Source: Flaccisagitta enflata (Eukaryota; Chaetognatha; Sagittoidea; Aphragmophora). Taken from it: a stretch of 64,000 nucleotides of DNA. Under the pieces are notes generated by a model. The model did no database searches, had not been told where the DNA came from, and was given only the letters and a program-made list of their open reading frames with translations. The DNA lies in assembly GCA_965153355.1 (NCBI GenBank), contig OZ231126.1:28148001-28212000 (forward strand), in the 5' to 3' direction. Below, piece after piece: positions 1-22,339 of this stretch (positions are counted from its first letter, which is position 1; each line of letters starts with the position of its first letter). A program made the position numbers and the translations under genes.

Positions 1-187
1 GCCTGAGAGGCCAGATTTGAGACCTGAGAGGCCAGATTTGAGACCTGAGAGGCTGGATTTCGGGTCTGAGGGGACTGATGGGGATGGGGACGGATGAACG
101 GACGAACGAACGAACGGACGAACGGATGAACGAAAGTCCCCCTGTGTTCTACAGGACTTCGTCCCCTTCGAGGCCGCTGCCCAAAAA
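1..187 (-). mobile_element. GC-hairpin repeat (family G), incomplete, runs off the left edge
   Basis: The right end reads as a T-run followed by a GC-rich hairpin (GGCAGCGGCC...) when viewed on the minus strand. This is followed by the segment GTCCTGTAGAACACAGGGGG, a run of CGTT/CGTC units and a 22-bp array (CCTGAGAGGCCAGATTTGAGA-like) that continues off the edge. The same ends recur at 4158-4668, 6747-7546 and 62320-62672. It lies in an intron of the TcmP-like gene, about 20 bp past the exon 2 donor. Confidence 0.6.
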
Positions 188-207
188 CATGACACCATTC
201 TCTTTAC

Positions 208-3200
208 CTTGAGCGCCTTTGCGTGATACACAAAAGGAGTCTCCAGCAGAATCCTCTTCTTCACCTGGCCCAACGGTAACGTGAGGCCGCGCAGAAGCCG
301 AAAGATGGCGTTGCCTTCGTACTCGTCGTCAGTTTTCCGGATGTAATCGATCTTCGGCCCATTCTTGCGATGAAACGCGGAGAAACAGAGGTCGTCCGGT
401 AGGTCGGTGACGCACATCATCGCCTAAGGGTATATGGTAGAAGTCGCAAAAGTAAAGGCACGGTATCTGGATGCTAACGCCAGGCCCAAGGTGAATGACT
501 AAGCCCGGGATGGTGTCCAGGCTGCTCTCATGGTTAGTGCCGATTAATTTCCGCCAAAAAACAAATAATCGTTAGAGCGCTTTTGGAGAAAAGTTGAGTT
601 TTTTCCCGCAAAAAAACATTTTTTGTCCAAAAATGGCAAAAATTAAGAAAAAATAATCATTTTTTCCACTCTTTTGTACTCAAGTAGTACCTTGGCTTAA
701 ACGTTGTAGTCACATAGTGTAGGGGAAAACATACATATGGATAACGGGGGGTTTAGGACCCCTAGGGGCCCTCTAAGGGGCCCCCAAAGGCTCAAAAAGG
801 CCAAAATGGCTCAATAATACTTCTTGTTCTGCCATGATGTACTCCAGTGGTATACCGACCTATCAGTCATTCCCATCCAGAGTGCTGGGAGATGTGCAGA
901 TGGATAACGGGGGTCAAGGTCCCCTAGGGGCCCTCTAATGGGCCCCCAGGGACTCAAAATAGCCAAAATGGCTCAAAAATGCTTCTTGTTCTGCCCTGTT
1001 GTACCCCAAAGGAGCACCAACCTATCTGTCAGTTCCATCTACAGTGGTGGCAGATGTGCAGATGGATGACGGGGGTTTGAGACCCTTACAGGCCCTCTAG
1101 GGGGCCCCGAGGGGCTCAAAAAGGCCAACATGGCTCAGAAATGCTTCTTGTTCTGCCCTGTTGTACCTAAGTAGTACACCGACCTATCAGTCATTCCCAT
1201 CTAGAGTGGTGGAAGATATGCAAATGGATAACAGGGGTTAAGGACCCCTAGGGGCTCCCTAAAGGGCCCCCAAGGACGCAAAATGGCTTACATGGCTCAA
1301 AAATTCTTCTTGTTCTGCCATGATGTACTCCAGTGGTATACTGACCTATCAGTCATTTCCATCTAGAAAGGCGGGAGATGTGCAGATGGAAAATAGGGGG
1401 TTTGGGACACCTAGGGGCCTCCAAGGGGCCCCCAAGGACTCAAAATGGCCAAAATGGCTCAATGCTTCTTGTTCTGCCATGATGTACTCCAGTGGTATAC
1501 TGACCTATCAGTCATTCCAATCTGGAGTGGTGGGAGATGTGCAGATGGTTGATGGGGGTTAAGGACCCCTAGGGGGCCCTCTAAGGAGCCCCCAGGGACT
1601 TAAAATGGCCAAAATAGTTCAAATATGCTTCTTGCTCTGCCATGATGTACTTCAGTGGTTTACCAACCTATCAGTCATTCACATCTGGAGTGGTGGGAGA
1701 TGTGCATATGGATAACGGGGGTTAAGGACCCCTAGGGGCCCTCTAAGGGACCCCGGGGACTCAAAATGACCAAAACGGCTCAAAAACGCTTCTTGTTCTG
1801 CCATGATGTACTCCAGCGGTTCACCAACCTATCCTTGGAGATGTGCAAATAGATAACCGGGGTTTGAGACCCTTAGGTGCCTCCTCAATAACCCCCAGGG
1901 ACAATATGTGGTCAGCGATATCCGTTGCCCTGCTTTGCATGATTGTGAATTGTAGTGAGCGGATGCAGGGCAGCGGCTCCAAAGGGGATGAAGTCCTGTA
2001 GAACACAGGGGTACTTTCGTTTGTCCATCCATCTGTCCCTCCATCTGTCTTTCCCAGGCCTTCTCAGACCTGAAATCTGCCCTCTTAGGCCTGAAAACCG
2101 CCCTCTCAGACCTCTTAGGCCTGAAATCTGCTCTCTTAGACCTTAAATCTGCCCTCTCAAGCTTTGTTAGTAAGGCTCCCATGATCCCATAACTCTTGTT
2201 GTCAACTAAAAAATTTCATACCGTTGGCGCTGCATCATCTACAATGGGTATGTTTGAAAGGTCTAAGTAAAAACCCATTGACAAGGAGACTGATTTTTAA
2301 ATTGCTTTAATGTAGAATTTGCACTTATGTCTGGTCGTCTGTCTGTTGGACATGCTTGAAAAGTTGTGTGTTCTCTTGCATTACTTAAATCGTTGCTCCA
2401 CATAAAATTCTGGCTTTGTTATTATGAGGGGGCTTCCTAGTCCTAGTCCGAATCAGTGATTAGCAGACCAGCAAGTTGTCACTTGTATGTGGAGGGTTCC
2501 CCGTCATTCACATCAATAGCTCCCAGCACACTTTATAGAAATGGCTGATAAGCAAGTGTACCACTGGGGTACTACCAAGCAGAAAAGTAGGCAGTTTTTC
2601 CATTTTGGTCATTTTGGCCAAGTGCAAATTCTACATTAAAGCAATTTAGATATCAGTCTCTTTTTTTAGTCCCTGGGGGTCATTAAGGAGGCCCCTAGGG
2701 GTCTCAAACCCCAATTTTCATCTGCACATCTCCCACCAATCTATATGGGAATGATGGGTTGGTGATCCGCTGGGCAGAATAAGAAACATTTTCTGAGCCA
2801 TGTTGGCCTTTAAGAGCCCCTGTGGACTCTTAGAGGGCCCTTAGGGTTCCTAAACCCCTGTTATCCATCTGCACATCTCCCACCACTCTAGATGGGAATG
2901 ACTGGTAGGTCGGTGTACCACTGAAGTACATCTTGACAAAACCTGAAGCATTTTTGAGCCAGTTTGAGGCCCTTAGACCCTAAAGGGCCCCTAAGGGTCT
3001 TTAACCCCCCGTCATCCATCTGGATAACTCCTTCCACTCTAGATGGGACTGACTAATAGGTCATTATACCACTGGAGTACATCATGGCAGAACAAGAAGC
3101 AGAGGGTCCCTAGGGGTCCCTAACCCCCGTTATCCATCTGCACATCTCCCACCACTCTAGATGGAAATGACTGATAGGTCAGTGTACCACTAGGGTACAA

Positions 3201-5782
3201 CAGGGCAGAACAAGAAGCATTTCTGAGCCATGTTGGCCTTTTTGAGCCTCGGGGGCCCCCTAGACTAGAGGGCCCCTAAAGGTCTCAAACCCCCGTTATC
3301 CATCTTCACATCTCCAACCACTCTAGATGGAAATGACACTAGAGTACGACAGAGCAGAAAAAGAAGCAATTTTGAGCCATTTTTGCCTTTTTAAGCCCCT
3401 TGGGGGCCCCTTAGAGGGTCCCTAGGGGTCCTAAACCCCCCGTTATCCATCTTCACGTTACCCCCCACACTATGTGGCTACAATCTTTCAGCCAGTGTAC
3501 CACTTGAGTACAAAAGAGTGGATAAAATGATTTTTATCTTAATTTTTGCTGTTTTTAGACTAAAAATGCTTTTTCGAGGTGAAAAACTCAACTTTTCTCC
3601 AAAAGCGCTCAAACGATTATTTGTTTTTTGGCGGAAATAAGTCGGTACCAACCATGAGAGCAGCCTGGACACCATCCCGGGGTTAGTCATTCACCTTGGG
3701 CCTGGCGTTACCATCCAGGTACCGTGAAGGGTTTGGAATCAACAGCGTAATTGTCAAATTACTGCTGAAATAAGGTAGTTGAATATCATGATTGTGCGTT
3801 TTCCATTCGACCATTTCTATCAAATTTTAATGAAGAGGGAATTTTTCTTTACATTTTCATTTGCCTCCTCGCTCATCTTTAGGAGGCTGTGTGCGTTGCT
3901 TGGTCGGTTGGCAACGCATTCGTTAAAATACAAAATCTGAGGATTTTTCATCTGAAGCGGAGCACCTATCTATTCTTTAATTTTTTCGTTTGTTCATTTC
4001 TTCATTCATTCATTCCTTCTTTCCTTCATTCATTGAATAATACAGTGACTCATTCATTAAAAACGTTCATTCATACAAGCGCACTTGTTGGTCATTACGG
4101 AACCTTGTTATCACTCAACAATCTTAACTATAAAGAAGTTAACAATAGTCGCAAATGCGTTAGATGGTCAGCGGTACCCCTTTGCCCCTATGTGAGTGTA
4201 TGTAGGTGTAAGGTGGTTAGAGGGGCAGCGGCCCCAAAGGGGCCGATGACCAATGCTGTTTTTATTTGGGCCTCAAGGATGGAGTTAGGGCCTGGAGGCT
4301 GGGATTGGGGCCTTGAGGCTTGGATTAGGGTCTTGAGGCTGGGATTTGAGCTTCAAGGCTGTGATTTTGGCTTCAAAGCTGAGATTTGAGCTTCGAGGCT
4401 GGGATTTGAGCTTCGAGGTTGGGATTTGAGCTTCGGGGCAGGGATTTGAGCTTGGAAGCTGGTATTTGAGCTTCGAGGCTAGGATTTGAGCTTCAAGGCT
4501 GGGATTTGTGCCTTGAGACTGTGATTTGGGCTTGAGGCTGCGATTTGAGCTTCGAAGCCAGGGGGGGGACGGAGAAGGAGGAGAAGGGAGAAGGAGGAGG
4601 AGAAAATTTCTCCCTGTGTGAAAGCATAGGTCATTGGCCCCTTCGGGGCCGCTGCCCAAAAACGACTTTAACCTGTTTGGCATGGTGGATAAAATTGAGT
4701 TTCGTTGTTCCTAGCCCCATGAAGTAAAGCAGGCCTCTCTTTGGCGCCGTTGTCGCCTTGTTCACCGCGAACTTGACGTGGAGATAACCGTCCTCCCAAC
4801 GCTGCGACTTCGGCTTGCCTTCTTCCGTCTCTTTGTATTTTTCATTCAACCGAAAAAAGTAGGTTTCTGCCAGCCAAGCGAGTCTTTCCTCCAACTCTTC
4901 CGGGGTCCCTTTGATGGGTTTCCCTGGCGGAATCTTCTTTTGCGGTATCATGCAATCGTAAAGTTTCGCGATGGCTGAGTTGTTTTTTTCGGCATTGTGG
5001 ACATTTCGGTTGATGGTAGCCACCATCAAGTTGAGGAAGACTTCTCGATCGGCGCCAACGAGCTTCTTCATGGCGGCCATCGGGATGCTGGAAATGCCGA
5101 ATGGATCGATGAAGCTGAACAACGGACACGGAATATTCTCCAATTCCAGTTTGTGAAATTCACGGTTGCGATATTGAACACAGATCTTGACCGTGGGGTA
5201 GAAGAAGGCACCTTTTGGATGTACTACGCCCTTGTAAACTACGGCTTCTTCAAATTGTCCCATGCCCAGCATCTTTTTCGTTTCATCCCGTTTCCATCCG
5301 TGTAGTCCGAAGCGTTCGTCGACGAGTTTCTTCAAACATTTCAAATTGTCGCCATCTTTTTCGTTGAAGATGAAATGGACGGCGTATTCGTGTTTTGAGA
5401 AAATGTCATGAAAGTGGTAGTCGTGGATATGATTCAGCGCTTCCAGAGCCTTGGCCACGGCGATGATGGGTGATCCCCAGTCACTGAGGTCATCGCCCAA
5501 AGTTTGCTTAGCTTCGGACTCGTATCTTCCGCGACCAGCGAAGCCGTCGAGATAGAAGAAATTAGCCGAGAGTCTGTACAGTGGATCACGTTTTCGACGC
5601 GCCTCCTCTGCGGCATCTTTTTGTATCTTGAAGGCCCTTTCTGAAGACCAATAGAAAGAGTAAACCGCGCCGAGAAGATTTCGGAGGATTTGCCGTTTGG
5701 GTCGGCTGTGGGGACGGTCGCTTTCAAAAAATTGACGCTGTAGCGACGGTTGAGCTTTTGCGGTAAGAGGTTTGTTAGCCAT
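208..5782 (-). CDS. TcmP-like (three-Cys-motif partner) methyltransferase-fold protein, 3' end off window
   Basis: Exon 1 is 5782-4673 (370 codons, phase 0), with donor CAG|GTTAAAG. Exon 2 is 423-208 (72 codons), with acceptor CCCTTAG and donor AAG|GTAAAG; the gene continues beyond position 1. The protein resembles the bacterial/archaeal TcmP family. It has a Rossmann-type motif DGFAGRGRYE (residues 79-88), GSPI (103-106), FIFNEKD (137-143) and a DPFG motif in FSFIDPFG (about 222-229). The end of exon 1 plus exon 2 (YFMGLGTTKL, then LLETPFVYHAKAL) resembles the family's C-terminal part. Family members are predicted SAM-dependent methyltransferase-like proteins of poorly known function, often found in bacterial defence or mobile contexts. 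An intron and animal neighbours argue against contamination. The 4249-bp intron carries a transposon (459-3726) and a hairpin repeat (4158-4668) that ends only a few bases from the exon 1 donor. The family call is from recalled motifs, not a search. Confidence 0.72.
459..3726. mobile_element. Non-autonomous CAC...GTG inverted-repeat DNA transposon, deletion derivative (3268 bp)
   Basis: The left end CACGGTATCTGGATGCTAAC and the right end, the inverse of CACGGTACCTGGATGGTAAC, form long inverted termini. AAGG flanks both sides (455-458 and 3727-3730), a 4-bp target duplication. Each arm is built of about 160-bp tandem subunits (core GATGTGCAGATGGATAACGG). These run direct from about 700 to 1860 and inverted from about 2690 to 3460. 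The centre holds a piece of the family G repeat (about 1905-2165). No transposase reading frame is visible. CAC termini plus 4-bp duplications fit the Chapaev branch of the CMC superfamily (inference). This is the reverse-orientation, internally deleted relative of the element at 12145-19840. Confidence 0.8.
3727..4157. other. Intronic stretch without recognised feature
   Basis: This is part of the TcmP-like gene intron. It contains a T-rich, TTCATTCATT-type low-complexity stretch (about 3980-4080). I see no exon with family similarity on either strand; the 166-codon open frame here runs through simple sequence. Confidence 0.5.
4158..4668 (-). mobile_element. GC-hairpin repeat (family G) with a 20-bp tandem array
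   Basis: On the minus strand the element starts with a T-run and hairpin (GGGCAGCGGCCCCGAAGGGGCC). It continues through a G/C-rich stretch and about 14 units of a 20-bp repeat (GGGATTTGAGCTTCGAGGCT on plus, 4260-4556). Near the other end is an inverted copy of the hairpin arm (GGGGCCGCTGCCCC, 4218-4240), then GGGTACCGCTGACC. The layout is T-run, hairpin, tandem array, inverted arm, short tail, shared with other families in the window. It abuts the exon 1 donor of the TcmP-like gene. Confidence 0.6.
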
Positions 5783-6272
5783 TATTCATTTCTGTTGGTA
5801 TTAGTTCACATACGGGAAACTGCGAAGCCGTTGTAAAAAGGGGATTCTGATGAGCGTGGTCATTTTAAAGCAGTCTGTTCCAAAATGCACGTCTATGTTT
5901 CTTTCCAAATGTCGTAATCGATGCTGTTCTGAGTGTTCTGACTGTGAAGAGCGGATTGAGTTGCTCGTCAAAACAACTCATTCGTCAGCACTGCGCCTGC
6001 ATGCTGCATGAAGTACCATTGAATTGTGTGTGAGTTGGGAAAAGACAAAACGCGACGACGACAAAACCGACGAAGAGATCGAACATGGAGCTGGGGAAGG
6101 GGGATGACGTGACGGCGATGATGACGAATGAAAGTGGCAACGAGATCCACTCGATCGCACAAGTATTTAAAACTTCAAATTGTTTCGATTTCACTTTAAA
6201 GTGAAATTCTCCTATATAGAAATATTTTCTTGGCATCAAGCGAGTGAACGATTCATGATGACAAAGCAGATT

Positions 6273-6334
<62 letters not shown>

Positions 6335-6697
6335 ACTCAGTGAAGCAACTCGGAGAAAATTTTTGTTTGACACCATTACTAGTTGCAGACACGCAACTCT
6401 ATAAGCGACCTGTCCGTCCGTCCGTCCGTCCATCCGTCCATTGGGGGTCGACGAGTAGAAAAGTTGGAAAACGAGCGTTTTAGATACTTTTTGTGTATGT
6501 TTAAGTGTGGGGGTGGGTTGAGGTGTGGATGGAGGTTGAATGCCCCTGCCCACCCGTCCGCAACAATTTTGTGACCCCGCTTCACTTGTCGGACAATTCA
6601 GCGTCAACATTTTGCGTTACCTACAGACCTTCGGACCCTCCAAGGAATAAACGGACACGCCTTTTAGAGGACTCTTACTCTTAGTGGCAGCAAGCGA

Positions 6698-6737
<40 letters not shown>

Positions 6738-6746
6738 GCAGCCCAA
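5783..6746. other. Intergenic region with GA microsatellite and A-run
   Basis: This lies upstream of the TcmP-like start codon, so it should contain that gene's promoter. No clear core motif was identified. It holds a (GA)n tract at about 6279-6331, a CCGT-rich stretch at 6411-6440 and an uninterrupted A-run at about 6699-6735. No coding exon with family similarity is visible. Confidence 0.5.
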
Positions 6747-7546
6747 AGGCAGTAATTGGTCAGCGGTACCCGTGCCCTGCTTGAGTAGGAAGTGATGAAG
6801 GTTCAGAGGGAGCAGGGCAGCGGCCCCGAAGGGGACGAAGTCCTGTAGAACACAGGGGGAATCTGTCCGTCCATCCATCCATTCGTCCGTCCGTCCGTCC
6901 GTCCATCCTGTTTGCCTTCCTTCTGTCCAGGATGCCCTGTTATTCAAATTTTCATTGAATATCAAGGAGAACTGACAAAAGGCAGAATATGGACAATGGT
7001 ACCCTTGCCATTTTTGTATAGTTTGTAGGTTAAGTTGAGGCCGGAGCAGGCCAGGATCTGGGTCTCTGAGGCCAGAATCTGGGTTTCAGAGACCAATTTC
7101 TTGGTCTCAGAGGCAAGGATTTCAGTTTCAGAGGTCAGGATTTGGTCCTCTGAGGCTAGGATTTAGGTCTTTCAGGCCAGCACCTAGGTCTTGGAGGTCA
7201 GAATCTGGGTCCCAAAGGTCAGGATCTGGGTCTCTAAGGCTTGGATGTGGGTTTTTGGAGCCAGAATCTAAGTTTAAGGGGCCAAGATGATAGAACTCAG
7301 GCCAGAATTCAGGTTTTCTAGCCAGATAAGGCCCATTTTACCTGGTCTTAGGCCATTTTGCCTGGATTAGGCCAATTTTGGGCGGATTTGGACCATTTTG
7401 CTCGGATTTGGGCCCCAAAGAAGACGAAGCCGAGGGTGGGGCGGGGGGGGGGGAAGGACGGACGTACGGCCGGACGGACGGACGGGCAGATTCCCCCTGT
7501 GTTCTACAGGACTTCGTTCCCTTCGGGGCCGCTGCCCAAAAAAAAA
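6747..7546 (-). mobile_element. GC-hairpin repeat (family G), about 0.8 kb, with a 25-bp array
   Basis: The right end (7486-7546) carries CCCCCTGTGTTCTACAGGAC, TTCCCTTCGGGGCCGCTGCCC and an A-run. The left end (6753-6860) carries GGTCAGCGGTACCC, then the inverted hairpin arm and GTCCTGTAGAACACAGGGGG. The interior 7030-7330 is a degenerate tandem array of roughly 25 bp (GGTCAGGATCTGGGTCTCTGA-like). The inverted ends and internal array match the copies at 4158, 1 and 62320. Confidence 0.65.
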
Positions 7547-7820
7547 GAATCAACAGACGTTTTTAAGTAAGTGGTCATGTAAAAATGTCTTTTGTGTAAG
7601 TGTTTGTCAAGTGGAACAATATCCAATATTGTAAACTCACCATGCTCAAACTTTATTTTCTGGAAATGAAAGACAAACAAGCAACAAAAAAAAACAACAG
7701 ACAAAGGGGGGGGGGTCGAACACATACAGGGATATATTTAGTTAAAAGACCACCGTCAGCGTTGTTCAAGATGAAAAAAATGGAACTGCCAACATCATCA
7801 ACGACAACAGCAATGACAGC

Positions 7821-7900
<80 letters not shown>

Positions 7901-7918
7901 TAGAGAACAAAACAATAA

Positions 7919-7998
<80 letters not shown>

Positions 7999-8299
7999 AA
8001 AAATTCCTTTTGGCTTACCTTTTGTTTTGTCGTTAGCAGCTTCGTTTCAATTCGTGGTCCGCAAGCGCTTCAGTCTGGTTACGAAAAACATCGCATCGGC
8101 GCTCAGCCCTGTCGCTCGCTCGCTTGGGCAGGAATTTTTTTTATCATCGCCGACGACTCCGGTGACGCCGCCCGCAGTTCATTAGTTCGCCGGTCGCCTC
8201 GATCCGTTATTTTATTACCTATGATTCTGTTTCCGCAAGATTAACGCTCTCCCTTCGAATCCCATATGTACTTTTCTAACAGGAAGTCATCGTCGTGCC
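7547..8299 (+). promoter_or_regulatory. SLC9B 5' region: GA microsatellites and probable 5'-UTR splice acceptor
   Basis: Two (GA)n tracts lie at about 7825-7897 and 7919-7993. From about 8000 the sequence becomes non-repetitive. A pyrimidine-rich CTTTTCTAACAG acceptor ends at 8282, 17 bases before the SLC9B start codon, so the gene probably has a non-coding first exon just upstream. I could not choose the first exon's donor. Confidence 0.4.
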
Positions 8300-10060
8300 A
8301 TGGCTGATTTGGACGAGGCCGCTGCTTCCTCCCCCTCGCCTGTGTCCATCGCCACACCGTTCAACCATTCCACCGCCCCTTCCGAAGCCTCTACTCGTCC
8401 TCTTCGTCCCGCGTCACCTCACAGGTCTACCTTCATGTCCGCCACGCGTCAATTTTTCCGCTGCCCTCCTCGAGGTGTCCTCGGCCGTTTGGTTTTCGTA
8501 GTCTCCATCCTCGGTCTCTTCCTCGGCGCAGCGTGGGGCGTGTTTGCTGAATACCGGCTTTGGACAACGATTTATACCCTCGTCTTTCTGCTCGTCATCA
8601 GTCATTGTTTCGGCTGGGTCGTGAGTCATGCTAAATTTCCGCCCTTGTTAGGCATGTTGATATCCGGATTTTGCCTAAAAAACATTCCCGGCATCAACGA
8701 AGTGTTTATCCTCGATCCATCTTGGTCCTCCCGACTCCGCACTTTGGCCTTGGTCGTCATTCTACTCCGCGCCGGCCTCGGCTTAGATCCGCATTCCTTA
8801 CGCCGTCTCTCCTTCACCGTCATCCGTTTGGCCTTCATACCATGTTTAGTGGAGACTTTGGTCATCGTGCTCGTGACTCATTACTTTCTCGGCCTTCCCA
8901 TCGTGTGGGGTTTCATCCTGGGCTTCGTTTTGGCGGCCGTGTCACCCGCCGTCGTGGTGCCATCCATGATTTGGTGTCAAGAAGAGCGACTTGGCATCGT
9001 CAAAGGGATTCCCACCCTCGTCATCGCGGCGGCCTCCATCGACGACGTGTTGGCTATCACGGGCTTTTCCGTGGCTTTGGGCATCGCCTTCGATTCCGGC
9101 GCCAATCTGGCCTTCACCATCGTTCGGGGTCCTTTGGAAGTCATCATCGGCGTCGGCTACGGATTCCTCGTCGGCGTCATCGCTTGGTGCATTCCTCATA
9201 ATGAGGGTACGGATGGATCGGGATCCTCCTCTTCCTCCTCTCCATCCTTCGTAGCGGCGCGGTTCGTGCTCCTCTTCCTCTTGGGCGTCTTCTCGGCGTT
9301 CGTCTTTGAGAGTATCGAGTTTCCAGGTGCCGGCGCTCTCGGCGCTCTCGCCGCCGCCTTTGTGGCGAATTTAGGCTGGCGGCGTCAAGGATGGGACGAT
9401 GACGACGCCAATCCGGTCAATTTGACGTTGAGCTTCGTGTGGCGTATGGTGGCGCAGCCGTTGTTGTTCGGCCTCATCGGCGCCGAAATCCGCGCCACGG
9501 AATTGGAAGGCGAGACGGTGGGCATCGGCGTCGCCTGTCTCTGCATCAGTCTCACGTTCCGAGTGGCGGCTTCCGTCCTCGCCGTTTTGGGCTCTGGCAT
9601 GAATCTCAAGGAGAAACTGTTCATTCCTATCGCCTGGCTGCCCAAAGCCACGGTCCAAGCTGCGATCGGCGCCACGGCCTACGATCAAGCCAAGGAAAGA
9701 CTGAACTCAGGCGTCGAATGTAGGACGGAAGCAGATAGCGGGGTAACCGGTTTGCTCAGCGGTGGCGTCAATGGGACGTCGTTACCAAGCAACGTCACTA
9801 CCACGATATTAAGCAACGCCACCGCCGCTGCCGATCTCTCGACAAATGACGTGGCGTGCCTTAACGTGGACAGAGGATTGACAGTGTTGACTTTGGCGGT
9901 GTTGGCGATCTTGATCACGGCTCCGATCGGCGCCGTAGCCATTTCACTCACCGCGCCGAAATTGCTGGAAAAAGCGCCGAAAAAGGGAGAAAATGGTGGA
10001 GAGGAGGTGAACGGCGATAAGGGGGAGGTGGATAAAGTAGTGGCTGAAGATGGCGTATAG
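8300..10060 (+). CDS. SLC9B-like: SLC9B-type sodium/proton antiporter (NHA1/NHA2-like)
   Basis: A single uninterrupted coding exon of 586 codons, slightly longer than human NHA2 (537). A soluble Ser/Pro-rich N-terminus of about 60 residues is followed by about a dozen hydrophobic segments. SLC9B signatures include FPPLLGMLISGFCLKNIP (about 113-130), RAGLGLDP (about 157-164) and SPAVVVPSM (about 215-223). The paired aspartates ASIDDVLAI (Asp248/Asp249) are the ion-binding DD pair of CPA2 antiporters. The family exchanges Na+ or Li+ for H+ across plasma or organelle membranes. The loop at about 475-525 carries several N-x-S/T sites and the C-terminal tail is charged. The start is the first ATG after a probable 5'-UTR acceptor, in the context GCCATGG. 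GC-rich third positions match the other genes here. Confidence 0.93.
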   Translation: MADLDEAAASSPSPVSIATPFNHSTAPSEASTRPLRPASPHRSTFMSATRQFFRCPPRGVLGRLVFVVSILGLFLGAAWGVFAEYRLWTTIYTLVFLLVISHCFGWVVSHAKFPPLLGMLISGFCLKNIPGINEVFILDPSWSSRLRTLALVVILLRAGLGLDPHSLRRLSFTVIRLAFIPCLVETLVIVLVTHYFLGLPIVWGFILGFVLAAVSPAVVVPSMIWCQEERLGIVKGIPTLVIAAASIDDVLAITGFSVALGIAFDSGANLAFTIVRGPLEVIIGVGYGFLVGVIAWCIPHNEGTDGSGSSSSSSPSFVAARFVLLFLLGVFSAFVFESIEFPGAGALGALAAAFVANLGWRRQGWDDDDANPVNLTLSFVWRMVAQPLLFGLIGAEIRATELEGETVGIGVACLCISLTFRVAASVLAVLGSGMNLKEKLFIPIAWLPKATVQAAIGATAYDQAKERLNSGVECRTEADSGVTGLLSGGVNGTSLPSNVTTTILSNATAAADLSTNDVACLNVDRGLTVLTLAVLAILITAPIGAVAISLTAPKLLEKAPKKGENGGEEVNGDKGEVDKVVAEDGV

Positions 10061-10695
10061 AGGCTGTCATGGTTTGGCAGAACCGCGCTAAGGGGCGATG
10101 CAATACAGATGTTTGTCTCGCAGTTTTGATCCTGTTTCGTTTAGATACGTCCGAAGAACAGAATTTCTGTAAAACCGAGGTTATGGGGGTTTAATTGTCT
10201 CCAGAAATTGAATTGTTATCTCTAGTTTGAATCGTTGAATTTTGAATGGAAACATGACTGCTATTGGATCATGGTGGATAGCTTTTATATATCATGTTCA
10301 TAATTGAGATTGACGAAAATGTGACTTCCGGCGCGATTACTTATGAAATGAAATTTATGGCATTGTTTCGTCCCTGAGTTGAAGTAACTGATTTGCTGTT
10401 GTCGTTGTTTTTGCTGTTGTTTCAAATTAAGGCATTGGCTAAGCTTGGTGACATCTCCCTCTCGGAGTCGTCGTGTTGGTTTGTGCTTGCTGTCGATGCG
10501 CTCACTTCGCTTCAATGATCTCACATTTTCACTAATTCTTTCTATATTTGTTGATTTACCTCACTTCCGCGTGCTGTCATTGTTTTCTGAGCATTATCGC
10601 GCTTCAGTTTGGAGAATATGATTGTATGAGCTGGTAGGTGATAGTTTATTTCCAACTTCAGCTAACGCCGCTTCTGTCGCGGCGAATTAGCGGCG
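10061..10695. other. Intergenic stretch between SLC9B and the GH71/99-like gene
   Basis: It holds the SLC9B 3' untranslated region and the upstream region of the next gene. No repeat family, RNA gene or additional exon was recognised. Confidence 0.4.
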
Positions 10696-22041
<11,346 letters not shown>

Positions 22042-22339
22042 TGAATTGTTTTGTCTTATTGTCTACTACACAACCGAATCTTTGTTATTATTCCCTGTCA
22101 CTACACCGTTAGGTTAATTTTCTTTTTGTCCGCGACGGAATACCATTCCGACGCGGACTATAATTCGAGGCGGGTAGGTGTCGTCGTCGTCGTTGTTGTC
22201 GTCGTTGTTGTCGTCGTCGTTGTCCACACTTTTAAAAATGGGCTAACTTTTGAACGCCTTGACCGATTTGCTTCATATTTGGAGGGAAGTTGTACTAGGG
22301 TAAGCCGCTTTACATCCTATGCGTATGTCATGATCCGAC

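Noticed and set aside
3478-3690. Identical 70-codon frames at 3478-3690 and 12181-12393 as a conserved gene
   Set aside because: They are the same terminal inverted repeat of the two transposon copies; identity reflects recent transposition, not selection on protein.
8671-9201. 176-codon plus frame overlapping SLC9B
   Set aside because: A shadow of the SLC9B gene in another frame, rich in Arg/His because of that gene's codon usage.
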